Positions 52,396 through 61,189 of a DNA stretch of 64,000 bases are shown here, piece after piece. Positions within the stretch are counted from its first letter, which is position 1. The number at the start of each line of letters is the position of its first letter. The stretch is from Spirosoma pollinicola (GTDB lineage Bacteria; Bacteroidota; Bacteroidia; Cytophagales; Spirosomataceae): contig NZ_CP025096.1 in NCBI RefSeq assembly GCF_002831565.1, forward strand, positions 7,679,014 to 7,743,013. The letters are read 5' to 3'. The notes under the pieces were generated by a model. That model was given only the letters and a program-made list of their open reading frames with translations. It was not told where the DNA came from and did no database searches. Position numbers and translations under genes: made by a program.

Positions 52396-53201
52396 ATTTA
52401 TTGAGTTAATTTGACGCAATGTTTGTAACTAAACTTATATTCTCCCAAATGTGGCTAAGGAAATTTAGGGAACGGCCTATCATGTGTACAAAATGTTTTC
52501 TTACAAACTCATTATGTATTTTATGCCCGGCTTTTTCAGACAAAAATTTTAGTGCTTCACAAGGTTTAATGATTAGCCAACTAAAAAACGTCTTATCCTT
52601 AAATATGATCAAACGAATTTGACCAGCCCCATAGGTTACTCACTAATTAATACCAGCGAATAACCCCCTAGATTCACTATTTTCCTGCAATGTTAAGACT
52701 GAATTGCAAAAATCACTTCATCTATTTACTTTTTTTTACTCCTCTGTCACAAAAAAAGGCTGAATAAGTGGTTCATATACTATTTTGGCTATTCATAAAG
52801 CCATTATATAAGCATTTAAGCGTCCATATAGCTACTACTACTATTCTAAACGGAATGTGTTCAAAACTGCCAGATTTTTTATCGATTGTCAATAATAGAA
52901 AGAATATGGTGATAAAAAAATAATTCTCTCTTTCAGTCACAAACAAACGTCAACTTCTCTACTTTTTTTTACTTTTTCCTCAATTAATTCAATTTCTGAC
53001 TTATTAAGATGCCTCAAGTTAAGGTATTGACTTAATTTTATATATAGATAGAAAATAAAAAAGTGATAACTATACCTGTAAATTCAGACCGATAGAGGTA
53101 CTATTTGCACGCTTAGGAGACTAAAATTTCTTAGACGATGAAAGACCTTAATTGTAACAAAATAATCGTCAATATTTAATTCACTTATCGTTCAAAGGTG
53201 C
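52396..53201. other. AT-rich intergenic region, 800 bp
   Basis: No gene. Very AT-rich with many T runs, upstream of the large outer-membrane protein gene and downstream of the thioesterase gene. Open frames at 52406-52622 are shadows of low complexity sequence. A long leader or regulatory region is possible. Confidence 0.5.
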
Positions 53202-53651
53202 TCAAAGCGCTAATTTGACTGATGTCTGGATAAGGTTAGTAGCACATTTGGTAATGATTTTACCATTAGCGGCTACGATTCGACCTTCGCAGTGAACGAT
53301 ATTTTTACCCTCACGAATAACTTCTGCTGTTGCTGTTACAACCTCTCCCAAACGGGCCGCATGTAAAAAATCTAGTGTCAGGTTAACGGATGTATAGGCG
53401 TACTCGCGACCCAGCGTGAAAACCATGGCCCCAACCAGGTCATCCAGAATGGCGGCTCCAGCTCCACCGTGTAACACGCCTGCCGGGTTAGTCATCTCCT
53501 CCCTAATCATGAAATCAGCCACTAGGCGGCCATAATCTGCTACGCGTATGGTTCCGTTAAGCCATCGTCCAAAGGGTGATATACTGCCACTCATAGTTTG
53601 ACCTACTTGAGAGCGAAAGAAGTCAAGACGTGGGTTTGTGATGTTATTCAT
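53202..53651 (-). CDS. PaaI-type hotdog thioesterase
   Basis: A 149-residue hotdog-fold acyl-CoA thioesterase. The family signature is NPAGVLHGGAGAAILDDLVGAMV, in which Asn and the HGG loop and the Asp on the central helix form the active site, then TSVNLTLDFLHAARLGEVVTATAEVI and CEGRIVAANGKIITKC. The frame opens at a TTG (53660); the ATG at 53651 is the better start. TATTTTTG lies just before it and fits the -7 consensus, which would give a near-leaderless message. Divergent from phosphosulfolactate synthase. Confidence 0.88.
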   Translation of the reverse strand: MNNITNPRLDFFRSQVGQTMSGSISPFGRWLNGTIRVADYGRLVADFMIREEMTNPAGVLHGGAGAAILDDLVGAMVFTLGREYAYTSVNLTLDFLHAARLGEVVTATAEVIREGKNIVHCEGRIVAANGKIITKCATNLIQTSVKLAL

Positions 53652-53780
53652 AGCGAGCAAAAATAGTATTTAACTAAGTTAAAAGCGCATAACATGCTAT
53701 TATTTATGTACTTTCTTGGGAGTTTTTCAAGACTTATACTACTTTTGGGCGTTTATAATACGCATACGTAATTTCTCCTC

Positions 53781-54545
53781 ATGAATTATACGCTTACGCA
53801 GATACCTGATCGTGCCGAAAAACCTCGCCAAAGCGGGATAACGATGGTAATGGATAAAGGGTTAAGCCTCCGGGAAGTAGAGGATTTTCTATCTGTCTCC
53901 GCTGATCACACGGACATTGTTAAACTAGGTTGGGCCACATCGTTTGTTACCCCACGGTTAAAAGAAAAACTAGCCATCTATCGCGAAGCAGGTATTCCTG
54001 TTTATTTCGGCGGCACTTTGTTCGAAGCTTTCGTTGTAAGAAAGCAATTCGATGAATACCGTAAGCTGTTGGATCGGTATGAAATGAAGTATGCGGAGGT
54101 ATCGGATGGGTCAATTGATATGAATCAGGACGACAAATGCGAATACATCCGTAAACTCGCTATGCAGGTCACGGTACTTTCTGAAGTGGGCTCCAAAGAT
54201 GAGGCAAAGATTATTCCACCTTACAAATGGATTCAATTAATGAAAGCCGAATTAGAGGCCGGTGCCTGGAAAGTTATCGGTGAGGCTCGTGAGGGTGGAA
54301 CGGTTGGTCTTTTCAGATCAAGTGGTGAAGTTCGGCAAGGGCTAGTTGAGGAAATTTTAACGCAGGTTCCTTTTGAGAAAATTCTGTGGGAAGCCCCTCA
54401 AAAAGAACAGCAAGTCTGGTTTGTTAAACTTCTCGGCGCCAACGTTAATCTTGGCAATATTGCACCCCACGAAGTTATTCCTTTGGAAACTATTCGCTTG
54501 GGCTTACGGGGCGATACATTTTCGCACTTTTTAGATAAGATGTAA
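53781..54545 (+). CDS. comA: Phosphosulfolactate synthase
   Basis: A TIM-barrel enzyme (254 residues) of the ComA family that joins sulfite to phosphoenolpyruvate to give phosphosulfolactate. Family motifs seen: RQSGITMVMDKGLSL, DIVKLGWATSF, GIPVYFGGTLFEAFV, YAEVSDGSIDM, VLSEVGSKD, VIGEAREGGTVGLF and LILW-type EKILWEAPQKEQQ with GANVNLGNI. In archaea it starts coenzyme M synthesis; in bacteria it makes sulfolactate. No comB or comC is nearby, so the end product is unknown. DedA follows after 16 bases. Confidence 0.93.
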   Translation: MNYTLTQIPDRAEKPRQSGITMVMDKGLSLREVEDFLSVSADHTDIVKLGWATSFVTPRLKEKLAIYREAGIPVYFGGTLFEAFVVRKQFDEYRKLLDRYEMKYAEVSDGSIDMNQDDKCEYIRKLAMQVTVLSEVGSKDEAKIIPPYKWIQLMKAELEAGAWKVIGEAREGGTVGLFRSSGEVRQGLVEEILTQVPFEKILWEAPQKEQQVWFVKLLGANVNLGNIAPHEVIPLETIRLGLRGDTFSHFLDKM

Positions 54546-54561
54546 AAAGTAATCCCCTCTT

Positions 54562-55203
54562 ATGGATATTATCAAATCGTTACTCGATTTTTTGCTTCAT
54601 CTTGATCGTTATCTTGATCTATGGGCAAATGAATATGGTATTTTACTATATGCCATCCTGTTTCTGATCATTTTCACCGAAACAGGATTGATTTTTATGC
54701 CTCTGCTGCCCGGCGATTCGCTCCTGTTTGCTGCCGGAGCATTAGCGGCCCGACCTACCAACGACCTAAGTGTATGGGCCATTATTCCGTTGCTCATTGT
54801 GGCGGCACTTCTTGGCGATAATGTTAACTACTTTGTTGGCAAGTTCTTAGGCACAAAGATTAAGTCAAGGGAGAGAATCCTGTTCTTTAAGCGAGAATAT
54901 ATTGCAGAGACAGAGAAATTCTATGAAAAATATGGTGGGCGCACAGTAATCATTGCGCGTTTCATTCCAATTGTGCGTACTATCGCGCCCTTTGTGGCAG
55001 GAGCTGGCAGCATGAGCTATGGCACTTATATTAAGTTTTGCATATTGGGAGCCCTTTTATGGGTAACCAGTATTTCGCTGTTGGGCTATTTTTTCGGAAA
55101 TTTCCCAATCGTTCAGAAAAATTTCGAACTAGTTGTATTCGGCATTGTCGGCTTATCTGTACTGCCTATCGTTTTTGAATTTTTCAAGAAGCGGGCCAAA
55201 TAA
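54562..55203 (+). CDS. DedA-family membrane protein
   Basis: A polytopic inner-membrane protein (213 residues) of the DedA/SNARE-associated (VTT) superfamily, involved in lipid-carrier or phospholipid flipping and membrane homeostasis. The typical FTETGLIFMPLLPGDSLLFAAGAL is followed by LIVAALLGDNVNYFVGKFLG and the conserved FYEKYGGRTVIIARFIPIVRTIAPFVAGAGSMSY. It lies 16 bases after comA on the same strand, probably co-transcribed. Confidence 0.93.
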   Translation: MDIIKSLLDFLLHLDRYLDLWANEYGILLYAILFLIIFTETGLIFMPLLPGDSLLFAAGALAARPTNDLSVWAIIPLLIVAALLGDNVNYFVGKFLGTKIKSRERILFFKREYIAETEKFYEKYGGRTVIIARFIPIVRTIAPFVAGAGSMSYGTYIKFCILGALLWVTSISLLGYFFGNFPIVQKNFELVVFGIVGLSVLPIVFEFFKKRAK

Positions 55204-55281
55204 GATCTTTACCCACTCTATCCTTTTACAACCTATGCCATTGCACTTAGCAATGGCATAGTGTTTTTAAAACCAATCACT

Positions 55282-56025
55282 ATGAACCGTTACGGCCTTA
55301 TCGGCTTCCCTCTCACACATTCGTTTTCGCAACGGTACTTTACCGAAAAATTTGCTCGTGAAGGCATTATTGACAGTCGGTATGATTTGTTTGAGATGCC
55401 CGATAGTAAAGCCTTACCCGATTTGCTGGCCTTGCCCGACTTACGTGGTTTAAACGTTACGATACCCCACAAACAGGCCGTTATACCCTATTTGGATCGA
55501 ACTGACCCTGCGGCAGAAAAAATTGGAGCGGTAAATGTGATTAAAGTAGAAGGTGATGGCTCCCGAACAGGCTACAATTCTGACTATTACGGCTTCCGGC
55601 AGTCGCTGGTTGACTGGCTGGCCGTGCTTAACCGCACCTCTACAACCATTCGGGCGCTGTTGCTGGGCACGGGTGGTGCTTCGAAAGCCGTTGCCGTTGC
55701 CCTGACCGATTTAGGTATCGATTATACGTATGTATCGCGCACAAAAACAACCACGACACTTACGTATGATGAACTGGCTTCTCGCCTAAATGAGTATGAG
55801 CTAATCATCAACTGCTCGCCGGTAGGTACCTATCCACGAGTTGACGAAGCCCCTTCTATTCCTTATCAGTTACTTACAGAGCATCATTTACTCTACGACC
55901 TGGTTTATAACCCCGCTGAAACAAAGTTTATGCAACTCGGTCTCCAATACGGTGCGGCTGTGCATAATGGTTTGCGGATGCTTGAATTACAAGCCGAAAA
56001 AGCGTGGGAAATCTGGCAACGGTAA
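55282..56025 (+). CDS. aroE: Shikimate dehydrogenase
   Basis: An NADPH-dependent enzyme of the shikimate pathway (247 residues). It has the substrate site MNRYGLIGFPLTHSFS (SxS-type), NVTIPHKQAVIPYLD with the catalytic Lys, VNVIKVEGDGSRTGYNSDYYGF and the NADP Rossmann LLLGTGGASKAVAVAL, ending HNGLRMLELQAEKAWEIW. The frame opens at GTG 55261; the ATG at 55282 gives the standard start. In line with comA and dedA but after a 78-base gap. Confidence 0.95.
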   Translation: MNRYGLIGFPLTHSFSQRYFTEKFAREGIIDSRYDLFEMPDSKALPDLLALPDLRGLNVTIPHKQAVIPYLDRTDPAAEKIGAVNVIKVEGDGSRTGYNSDYYGFRQSLVDWLAVLNRTSTTIRALLLGTGGASKAVAVALTDLGIDYTYVSRTKTTTTLTYDELASRLNEYELIINCSPVGTYPRVDEAPSIPYQLLTEHHLLYDLVYNPAETKFMQLGLQYGAAVHNGLRMLELQAEKAWEIWQR

Positions 56026-56068
56026 ATTTCGGGGTGTATCGCTTTTACCTGTATAAACGAAAAAACAG

Positions 56069-56353
56069 ATGCCCCTTTTAGTATTTGCCTCGATAACCGC
56101 CCGACCCGGTGCCGAAACTAACCTTAAGAATGCTCTCCGCGAATTGGTACAGGATGTGCGAACCGAAGCCGCCTGCCAACTCTATGAATTATATGAGAGC
56201 ACAGAGCACCCGGAACGCTTTATTATGCATGAACGCTGGGACGATGAAGCAGGGCTGCTTGCCCACAGCCAGATGCCGCACATGAAAACGTTTGGCGCAA
56301 CGGCAAAAGACTGGTTGGCGGGACCAGCAGAACTAACTAAAGTGACGATATAA
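56069..56353 (+). CDS. ABM-domain (YgiN-like) monooxygenase
   Basis: A 94-residue ferredoxin-like alpha/beta protein of the antibiotic biosynthesis monooxygenase family: PLLVFASITARPGAETNLKNAL, CQLYELYESTEHPERFIMHERWDDEAGLLAHSQMPHMK. Such dimers oxidise quinols or small aromatics without a cofactor, or act as heme/quinone-related oxidases. It follows aroE after 43 bases. Its last three codons lie in a 32-bp inverted repeat. Confidence 0.88.
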   Translation: MPLLVFASITARPGAETNLKNALRELVQDVRTEAACQLYELYESTEHPERFIMHERWDDEAGLLAHSQMPHMKTFGATAKDWLAGPAELTKVTI

Positions 56354-56419
56354 GATTATATAAATGAAGGGGTGAATATGCGCTATCCACCCCTTCATTT
56401 ATATAATCTTATATCGTCA
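56343..56419. terminator. 32-bp perfect inverted repeat between convergent genes
   Basis: Arms 56343-56374 and 56388-56419 are exact complements with a 13-base loop. The left arm includes the end and stop of the ABM gene; the right arm stops four bases before the stop of the Gfo/Idh gene. It should form a strong bidirectional terminator, but it is far longer than needed for that. Confidence 0.75.
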
Positions 56420-56422
56420 GTC

Positions 56423-57580
56423 CTATATATTCTTGGCACCTGTATCCTTCCAGCTTTTTGAGTTGGCAGAGTCGATTACGGCTTCGCAAACTTTCTGGGT
56501 TTCCAGTGCATCCTGAAACGTTGGTGCACAGGGTTCGCCGGTTTCCAGGCTTTGGAAGAAATCGGCGGCCTGATGAACGAATGTATGCTCATAGCCGATG
56601 ATGGTTCCGGGTATCCACCATCGTTTCATGTAGGGTTGATCACTGTCTGTTACCAGAATAGAACGCCAGCCCCGAACAACCGACTCATCATTATGATCAA
56701 AATATTCCAGCCGGTTCATGTCGTGTAAGTCCCACCGGATAGACGCGTGTTCGCCATTAATTTCGAGCGTGTACAACGCCTTATGGCCCCGCGCATACCG
56801 GGTTGCCTCGAACAGCCCCAAAGAACCATTTTCGAAATGGCAGTGGAATATACAGGCGTCGTCGATACCAACTGACTGTACTTTGCCCGTTACCTGGTGC
56901 ATCCGCTCTTTGATAAACGTCTCCGTAACAGCCGACACATCAGTAATAGCACCATTTATCCACATTGCGGTATCGATACAGTGAGCAAGCAGATCGCCGG
57001 TGACGCCCGATCCGGCGGCATCGACATCCATACGCCATGTACCTGTTCCTCCCTGAGGCACATCGGCACTAATGGTCCAGTCCTGCAAGAAGTTGGCCCG
57101 GTAGTGAAAAATCTTGCCCAGTTTTCCGGAATCAACAATCTGTTTAGCCAGCGTAACCGCCGGAACCCGCCGATAATTGTACCAAACCGTATTCTTCACC
57201 CTTGCTTTCTCAACAGCATCCACCATCTTCTGAGCCTCAGCAACGGTTCGAGCCAATGGTTTTTCGCACAAAATCATTTTTCCGGCTTCAGCAGCGGCAA
57301 TGGCAATTTCAGCATGCGAATCGTTTGGAGTACAGATGTCGATGGCATCAACGTCATCACGGGCAATAACGGCTCTCCAGTCGGTTTCTACGGATTCGTA
57401 CCCCCACTGGTCGGCGAATTTTTGCACATTTTCTGCATTGCGCGAACAGACTACTTTTAACACAGGGCGATATTCCAGTTCAGGAAAGAAGTCGCCGATG
57501 CGCTTGTAGCCGTTTGTGTGAGTCCGGCCCATCAGACCAGTTCCTATCAAGCCTATTCTTATTTCTTTTTTGGGAGTCAT
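56423..57580 (-). CDS. Gfo/Idh/MocA-family oxidoreductase
   Basis: An NAD(P)-dependent sugar oxidoreductase (385 residues). The N-terminal Rossmann motif is RIGLIGTGLMGRTH; the conserved EKP is in ILCEKPLART. The C-terminal domain includes WYNYRRVPAV, GSGVTGDLLAHCIDTAMWI with the likely catalytic Asp/His, and long beta strands. No Tat or signal peptide, so it is cytoplasmic. It ends a six-gene minus-strand cluster, 14 bases behind a TIM-barrel isomerase. In similar clusters these enzymes interconvert 3-keto sugars and sugars. Confidence 0.92.
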   Translation of the reverse strand: MTPKKEIRIGLIGTGLMGRTHTNGYKRIGDFFPELEYRPVLKVVCSRNAENVQKFADQWGYESVETDWRAVIARDDVDAIDICTPNDSHAEIAIAAAEAGKMILCEKPLARTVAEAQKMVDAVEKARVKNTVWYNYRRVPAVTLAKQIVDSGKLGKIFHYRANFLQDWTISADVPQGGTGTWRMDVDAAGSGVTGDLLAHCIDTAMWINGAITDVSAVTETFIKERMHQVTGKVQSVGIDDACIFHCHFENGSLGLFEATRYARGHKALYTLEINGEHASIRWDLHDMNRLEYFDHNDESVVRGWRSILVTDSDQPYMKRWWIPGTIIGYEHTFVHQAADFFQSLETGEPCAPTFQDALETQKVCEAVIDSANSKSWKDTGAKNI

Positions 57581-57594
57581 GTGTTTAGGGTTAT

Positions 57595-58626
57595 TTATGC
57601 CTCGTACCAGCCGTGTGCATTCCGTACCTTGATCATAGTACCAAGAATGTCGTTCCAGGTCTGCTGATTATTCATCACTGCGTTGGGGAACATGCAGCCA
57701 TCCCAGCAGATGTGCCGGAATGCCTTGGTAAGTACCCCATTTTCGTCGCGCAGCCAGTAACCTGCATCATGTACAACATCAAGTTTACCATTGGGGTCCA
57801 ACGCCTGGCAGTGGCGGCCTGTCTTATCATGCGAACCTGATCCAAAGACAGTTCCGTCATTTTGGGCAACGTGGAAGTCGATTGTCCAAGGACGTAACGC
57901 TTTGGTTACTGTTTTGAGGGCTTCTTCCAGGGTGGCCCGGTCGCTCCAGTCAAAGTCGGGGGGTAGAATTCGATCCTGCTCGCGGTTGTAACCCATTGTA
58001 TAGAGCAAGGTGTGGGCCATATCTGCCTGAAAGCCCATATTTGGTCGATCAACAGCTTCCAGCGTTTCGAGCATGGTTTTCCAGCTGTGCATACCGCCCC
58101 AGCATATTTCCCCTTCAGCCGCCAGTTTCTCTCCGAAATCGGCGGCAACATCGCAGGCTTCGCGGAAGGTTTGGGCAATGAGTTTAGTATTCCCCGTCGG
58201 ATCGGCATCCCAGTCGTGGGGCGAACTGGCGGAGTCGATGCGCACCACGCCACTTGGACGAATACCCAGTTCGGTTAGCTTCTGTCCGATATGGCACGAT
58301 TTACGAACCATCTCCACAAAATTGGCACGGTCTTCTTTACTACCCATAGCCGGTCCACCCCAGATAGGTGCCACCAGCGAGCCAATTTTCAGGTTGTAGC
58401 CGCCTACTTTATCGGCCAGTTTCTTTATCTCATCATCCGATATATTGACGTCGATATGCTCGAAGAGGGCCAGATCGACACCGTCAAATTTCACACCGTC
58501 TACTTCAGCCCCGGCTGTTAGTTCGAGCATGGTATCGAACGCAATAACGGGTTCAGAATCGGGACCTTTTCCTACAACACCCGGCCACATGGCGTTGTGG
58601 AGCTTTGGATAATTATTTTCGTTCAT
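57595..58626 (-). CDS. Sugar phosphate isomerase/epimerase-like TIM-barrel protein
   Basis: A 343-residue AP_endonuc_2-type barrel. VDGVKFDGVDLALFEHID, GGYNLKIGSLVAPIWGGPAMG, GVVRIDSASSPHDWDADP, EGEICWGGMHSWKTMLETLEAV, NMGFQADMAHTLLY and IDFHVAQNDGTVFGSGSHDKTG follow one another, with Glu, Asp and His that would bind a metal. The frame opens at 58677, but the Met at 58626 (MNENNYPKLH) starts the protein-like sequence. No export signal. 14 bases ahead of the Gfo/Idh gene, so they act together. Confidence 0.88.
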   Translation of the reverse strand: MNENNYPKLHNAMWPGVVGKGPDSEPVIAFDTMLELTAGAEVDGVKFDGVDLALFEHIDVNISDDEIKKLADKVGGYNLKIGSLVAPIWGGPAMGSKEDRANFVEMVRKSCHIGQKLTELGIRPSGVVRIDSASSPHDWDADPTGNTKLIAQTFREACDVAADFGEKLAAEGEICWGGMHSWKTMLETLEAVDRPNMGFQADMAHTLLYTMGYNREQDRILPPDFDWSDRATLEEALKTVTKALRPWTIDFHVAQNDGTVFGSGSHDKTGRHCQALDPNGKLDVVHDAGYWLRDENGVLTKAFRHICWDGCMFPNAVMNNQQTWNDILGTMIKVRNAHGWYEA

Positions 58627-58663
58627 GAGGTTAAAAGTTTCGACACAGAGATACGCGGAGAAA

Positions 58664-58741
58664 ACACAGAGATACACAGAGATAGGTTAAGATAAAAAGA
58701 TAACTCTGTGCATCTCCTTTAATCTCTGTGTATCTCTGTGT
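58664..58741. repeat. 20-bp perfect inverted repeat (cacagagata type)
   Basis: acacagagatacacagagat at 58664-58683 has its exact complement at 58722-58741, with weaker flanking copies (cacagagatacgc at 58644 and actctgtgcatctc at 58704). It lies within the operon between the cupin and TIM-barrel genes. It looks like a REP-type element rather than a terminator. Confidence 0.65.
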
Positions 58742-58750
58742 CATAAATTT

Positions 58751-59974
58751 TTAAAGTATCAAATCAGGATTGCTTGGCCCAAAGTGCTTTAGCATGACGA
58801 TTGGGTCTGTTGAAGACGCGTTGATAATTTTAACACCTTCCAAAGCCGCCTTTTCACTCACAAAGAACTCGTCGTTTGTCAGTTGACCATACCGGATCAT
58901 AGTGGGTGTTTCAATGTCCCAATCATTTAATTTGCCATGTCCTTGCATCATGATCAGGCCATAGGCGGCACTGTCCTTAATGGTTACGGTTTGGCCGGGA
59001 AATACGGTTAACTCCTTGGCACTAAACGCATCGGATTTATAGCAAACCCATACTTCGCTGTAGCCTTCGGCTTTCATTTCCTCCGTATCCCGAACGGGCA
59101 TCGGAACCATATACCGATTTGCCATCATCTGCGGGTCAGTATTTAGCTCCCAATCAATGGCTTCCATAAGTTGATCGTAATCGCCGATGCGGTCTTTGGG
59201 TGTACCATTCCAGAGCAACTCTTCCGGAATAATAGCTTCGTTCACCAGCGACTGATACATTGCGAATACGTCGGAGGCTTTTTGGGGCTCATACGTACAT
59301 AGGCTGCCCGGTGCGTGAAGTAATCCCGGCGGTACATCCCAACCTGTTCCGGGTTCGAGTCGGTAGGCTGATGAATAGTTTGTGATCTTATTGTCGCCTT
59401 TGGTAAAGTTCTGTAAGCACTCTTTTATCTGTTCTTTCGATGTGCCGGGCGCGATACCAATAAAGGTATACGGGAAATCGCCACCGTGGTTGTTTACCTG
59501 GGGTGGGAAGTAGTACGCTTCTGGTTTCCCTAACTGACCAATCAGAGCCGCCTGTTCGTCGTTGTGATGCAGGTGATGCGGTAATGGCCCCATGTTGTCG
59601 AAAAACTTGGAGTACATAGGCCATGCACCGTATTCATCCCACAAGCGATCACCGATCAATTCGCCTTTCAACTCGCTCACGGCATCTTTCAGCAAAAATT
59701 GTACTTCCTGCCCGTTATCAGTAAAGACAACATGACTCAATCCTTCGTTTTCGCCGGTTAATGGGCCATTTTTTGCGGGTGTTGTAGAGGAAAACCAACG
59801 TTCGTCGATACCGCCCCGCTCACCGCCCAACACGTAGTAGTCGTCCGGGTGAAGTTTGATTCGGCGGCCTGGCACGCAAAATGACCGGGGTACCCAGGTT
59901 GGCGTCAGTCGCAAAACGCCTTTTCCCTGTTCTAATGCTTTCTCTATTACACTGAGTGTTGAGGTTGTTTCCAT
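58751..59974 (-). CDS. Cupin protein resembling phosphomannose isomerase
   Basis: A 407-residue two-cupin protein. The first metal site reads GPLPHHLHHNDEQAALIG, and a second conserved region reads YRLEPGTGWDVPPGLLHAPGSLCTYEP, as in type I mannose-6-phosphate isomerases (His-x-His, Glu, His zinc ligands). It lacks other PMI landmarks, so it is at best PMI-like and may isomerise a different sugar. No signal peptide. It lies 21 bases after the DUF4432 gene in the same sugar cluster. Confidence 0.75.
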   Translation of the reverse strand: METTSTLSVIEKALEQGKGVLRLTPTWVPRSFCVPGRRIKLHPDDYYVLGGERGGIDERWFSSTTPAKNGPLTGENEGLSHVVFTDNGQEVQFLLKDAVSELKGELIGDRLWDEYGAWPMYSKFFDNMGPLPHHLHHNDEQAALIGQLGKPEAYYFPPQVNNHGGDFPYTFIGIAPGTSKEQIKECLQNFTKGDNKITNYSSAYRLEPGTGWDVPPGLLHAPGSLCTYEPQKASDVFAMYQSLVNEAIIPEELLWNGTPKDRIGDYDQLMEAIDWELNTDPQMMANRYMVPMPVRDTEEMKAEGYSEVWVCYKSDAFSAKELTVFPGQTVTIKDSAAYGLIMMQGHGKLNDWDIETPTMIRYGQLTNDEFFVSEKAALEGVKIINASSTDPIVMLKHFGPSNPDLIL

Positions 59975-59995
59975 AAAGGGTTTGTAGTATTCAGC

Positions 59996-61057
59996 TTAAT
60001 AATATTTTTTCAGAAAGTCATTGATCGTGTCTTTCTCATGTAAAATTTCAATTTCCAGATCATAAGACTTTATTTCGCCCGGTGCCAGAAACAAAAGTTC
60101 GTTCTGTTCGCGAGCTTTGGCTTGTCCAATCAGCGGATTGGTGGTTGGTTCCAGACCTGTTACATACTCACCTTTGCCCCAGTGTTGCCAGTTTATCAAC
60201 CACGGCAGTTGCGACTTCTGGAACCGCAAAGCCATAACTATACCCAGTTTGGCATTATGCAAGCCAGCCGTGCATTGCCCGGCACTATCGGGCGTTGCAT
60301 CAATAGACGCTACGGCTTCGCCAGTGCCACTGTGCGTTGCCAAGGGAGCCGGACAGGTTCGAAAATCATTGCCTTCATGAAAAACATCGGCATTCATACC
60401 GCCCTCACGCGCCTGCCAATCGCCCTGCCAGATAATATCGGTTCCTTCATCGACCAGCGGCCAACCGAAATTGAAGTGATAAAGCAGCATATGCGGTGTT
60501 GGCGTGTTGGCCCGATTGATCACTTCATCATGAATCCGGAGAAACGATTGCCCAAGGGTGCCCGATATTGTTCGGCGCAGTTCCAGGCTGGGGCCGAATA
60601 TTTTGGTTTCCTTAATCCGGCCGGTGATGCTCATATCCAGTCGGCCGGTCAACGGGTCAGGCTGGATGATAGACTCGATTTCGGCGGGGCAATTGCTAAT
60701 CTGGCCATGCAGTCCGCGTTCGCCATACTCGTCTTGCTCGGGGCCGCCCACGTGCGAAAGCCCGCAGGTAGTGAGCAAGCCTCCACCAAATGTTCGAAGC
60801 CAGTCGGCGCCCCGATCAGAAAAAGGCTGAGGTGGTGTAATGCCCGTGTAGCTGAGCCAAGCCAGGCTATGTTGATTATAAAAAGCATCGGCAATGTCCA
60901 TTGCCCGGTCAATGACCACTTTATAGCGAAGACCCGTGCCGGTGTTGATCCAGGCAATGCGAACACCCCGACCGGTTCCATTGTCGAGTATGGATGTTTC
61001 GATGCCGCCGATCTGAGCCGGATTTGAGACTTTATCTGTCCAGGATTGTGGAGTCAA
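59996..61057 (-). CDS. DUF4432 aldose-1-epimerase-like protein
   Basis: A 353-residue protein of the DUF4432 family, related to galactose mutarotases. Recognisable parts: NPAQIGGIETSILDNGTGRGVRIAWINTGTG, VVIDRAMDIADAFYNQHSLAW, FGGGLLTTCGLSHVGGP and the barrel strand LYHFNFGWPLVDEG with a catalytic-type His. The start is TTG; no ATG is available until residue 53, so TTG is probably real. Likely handles anomers or enol forms of the sugar processed by this cluster. Confidence 0.8.
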   Translation of the reverse strand: MTPQSWTDKVSNPAQIGGIETSILDNGTGRGVRIAWINTGTGLRYKVVIDRAMDIADAFYNQHSLAWLSYTGITPPQPFSDRGADWLRTFGGGLLTTCGLSHVGGPEQDEYGERGLHGQISNCPAEIESIIQPDPLTGRLDMSITGRIKETKIFGPSLELRRTISGTLGQSFLRIHDEVINRANTPTPHMLLYHFNFGWPLVDEGTDIIWQGDWQAREGGMNADVFHEGNDFRTCPAPLATHSGTGEAVASIDATPDSAGQCTAGLHNAKLGIVMALRFQKSQLPWLINWQHWGKGEYVTGLEPTTNPLIGQAKAREQNELLFLAPGEIKSYDLEIEILHEKDTINDFLKKYY

Positions 61058-61189
61058 GATTGGTAAGGTGTAAAATGGATAATGGGTAATAGATGATGGG
61101 TAATGAAAATGATCATAATCGGCGTGGAACGTGCCAGCTTTTCATTAAACATTGTTCATTATACATTAACCATTACTCATTCCCCTAAA
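61058..61189. repeat. Intergenic A/T repeat with loose dyad
   Basis: Reads ggataatgggtaatagatga and later a run of cattnnncatt units on the complementary sense, forming an imperfect hairpin between the DUF1080 and DUF4432 genes. Similar in style to the 31060 repeat, but not identical. Confidence 0.4.

Noticed and set aside
60122..61027. 301-codon plus-strand frame opposite the DUF4432 gene
   Set aside because: It is a shadow; the minus strand carries the family motifs and fits the operon.
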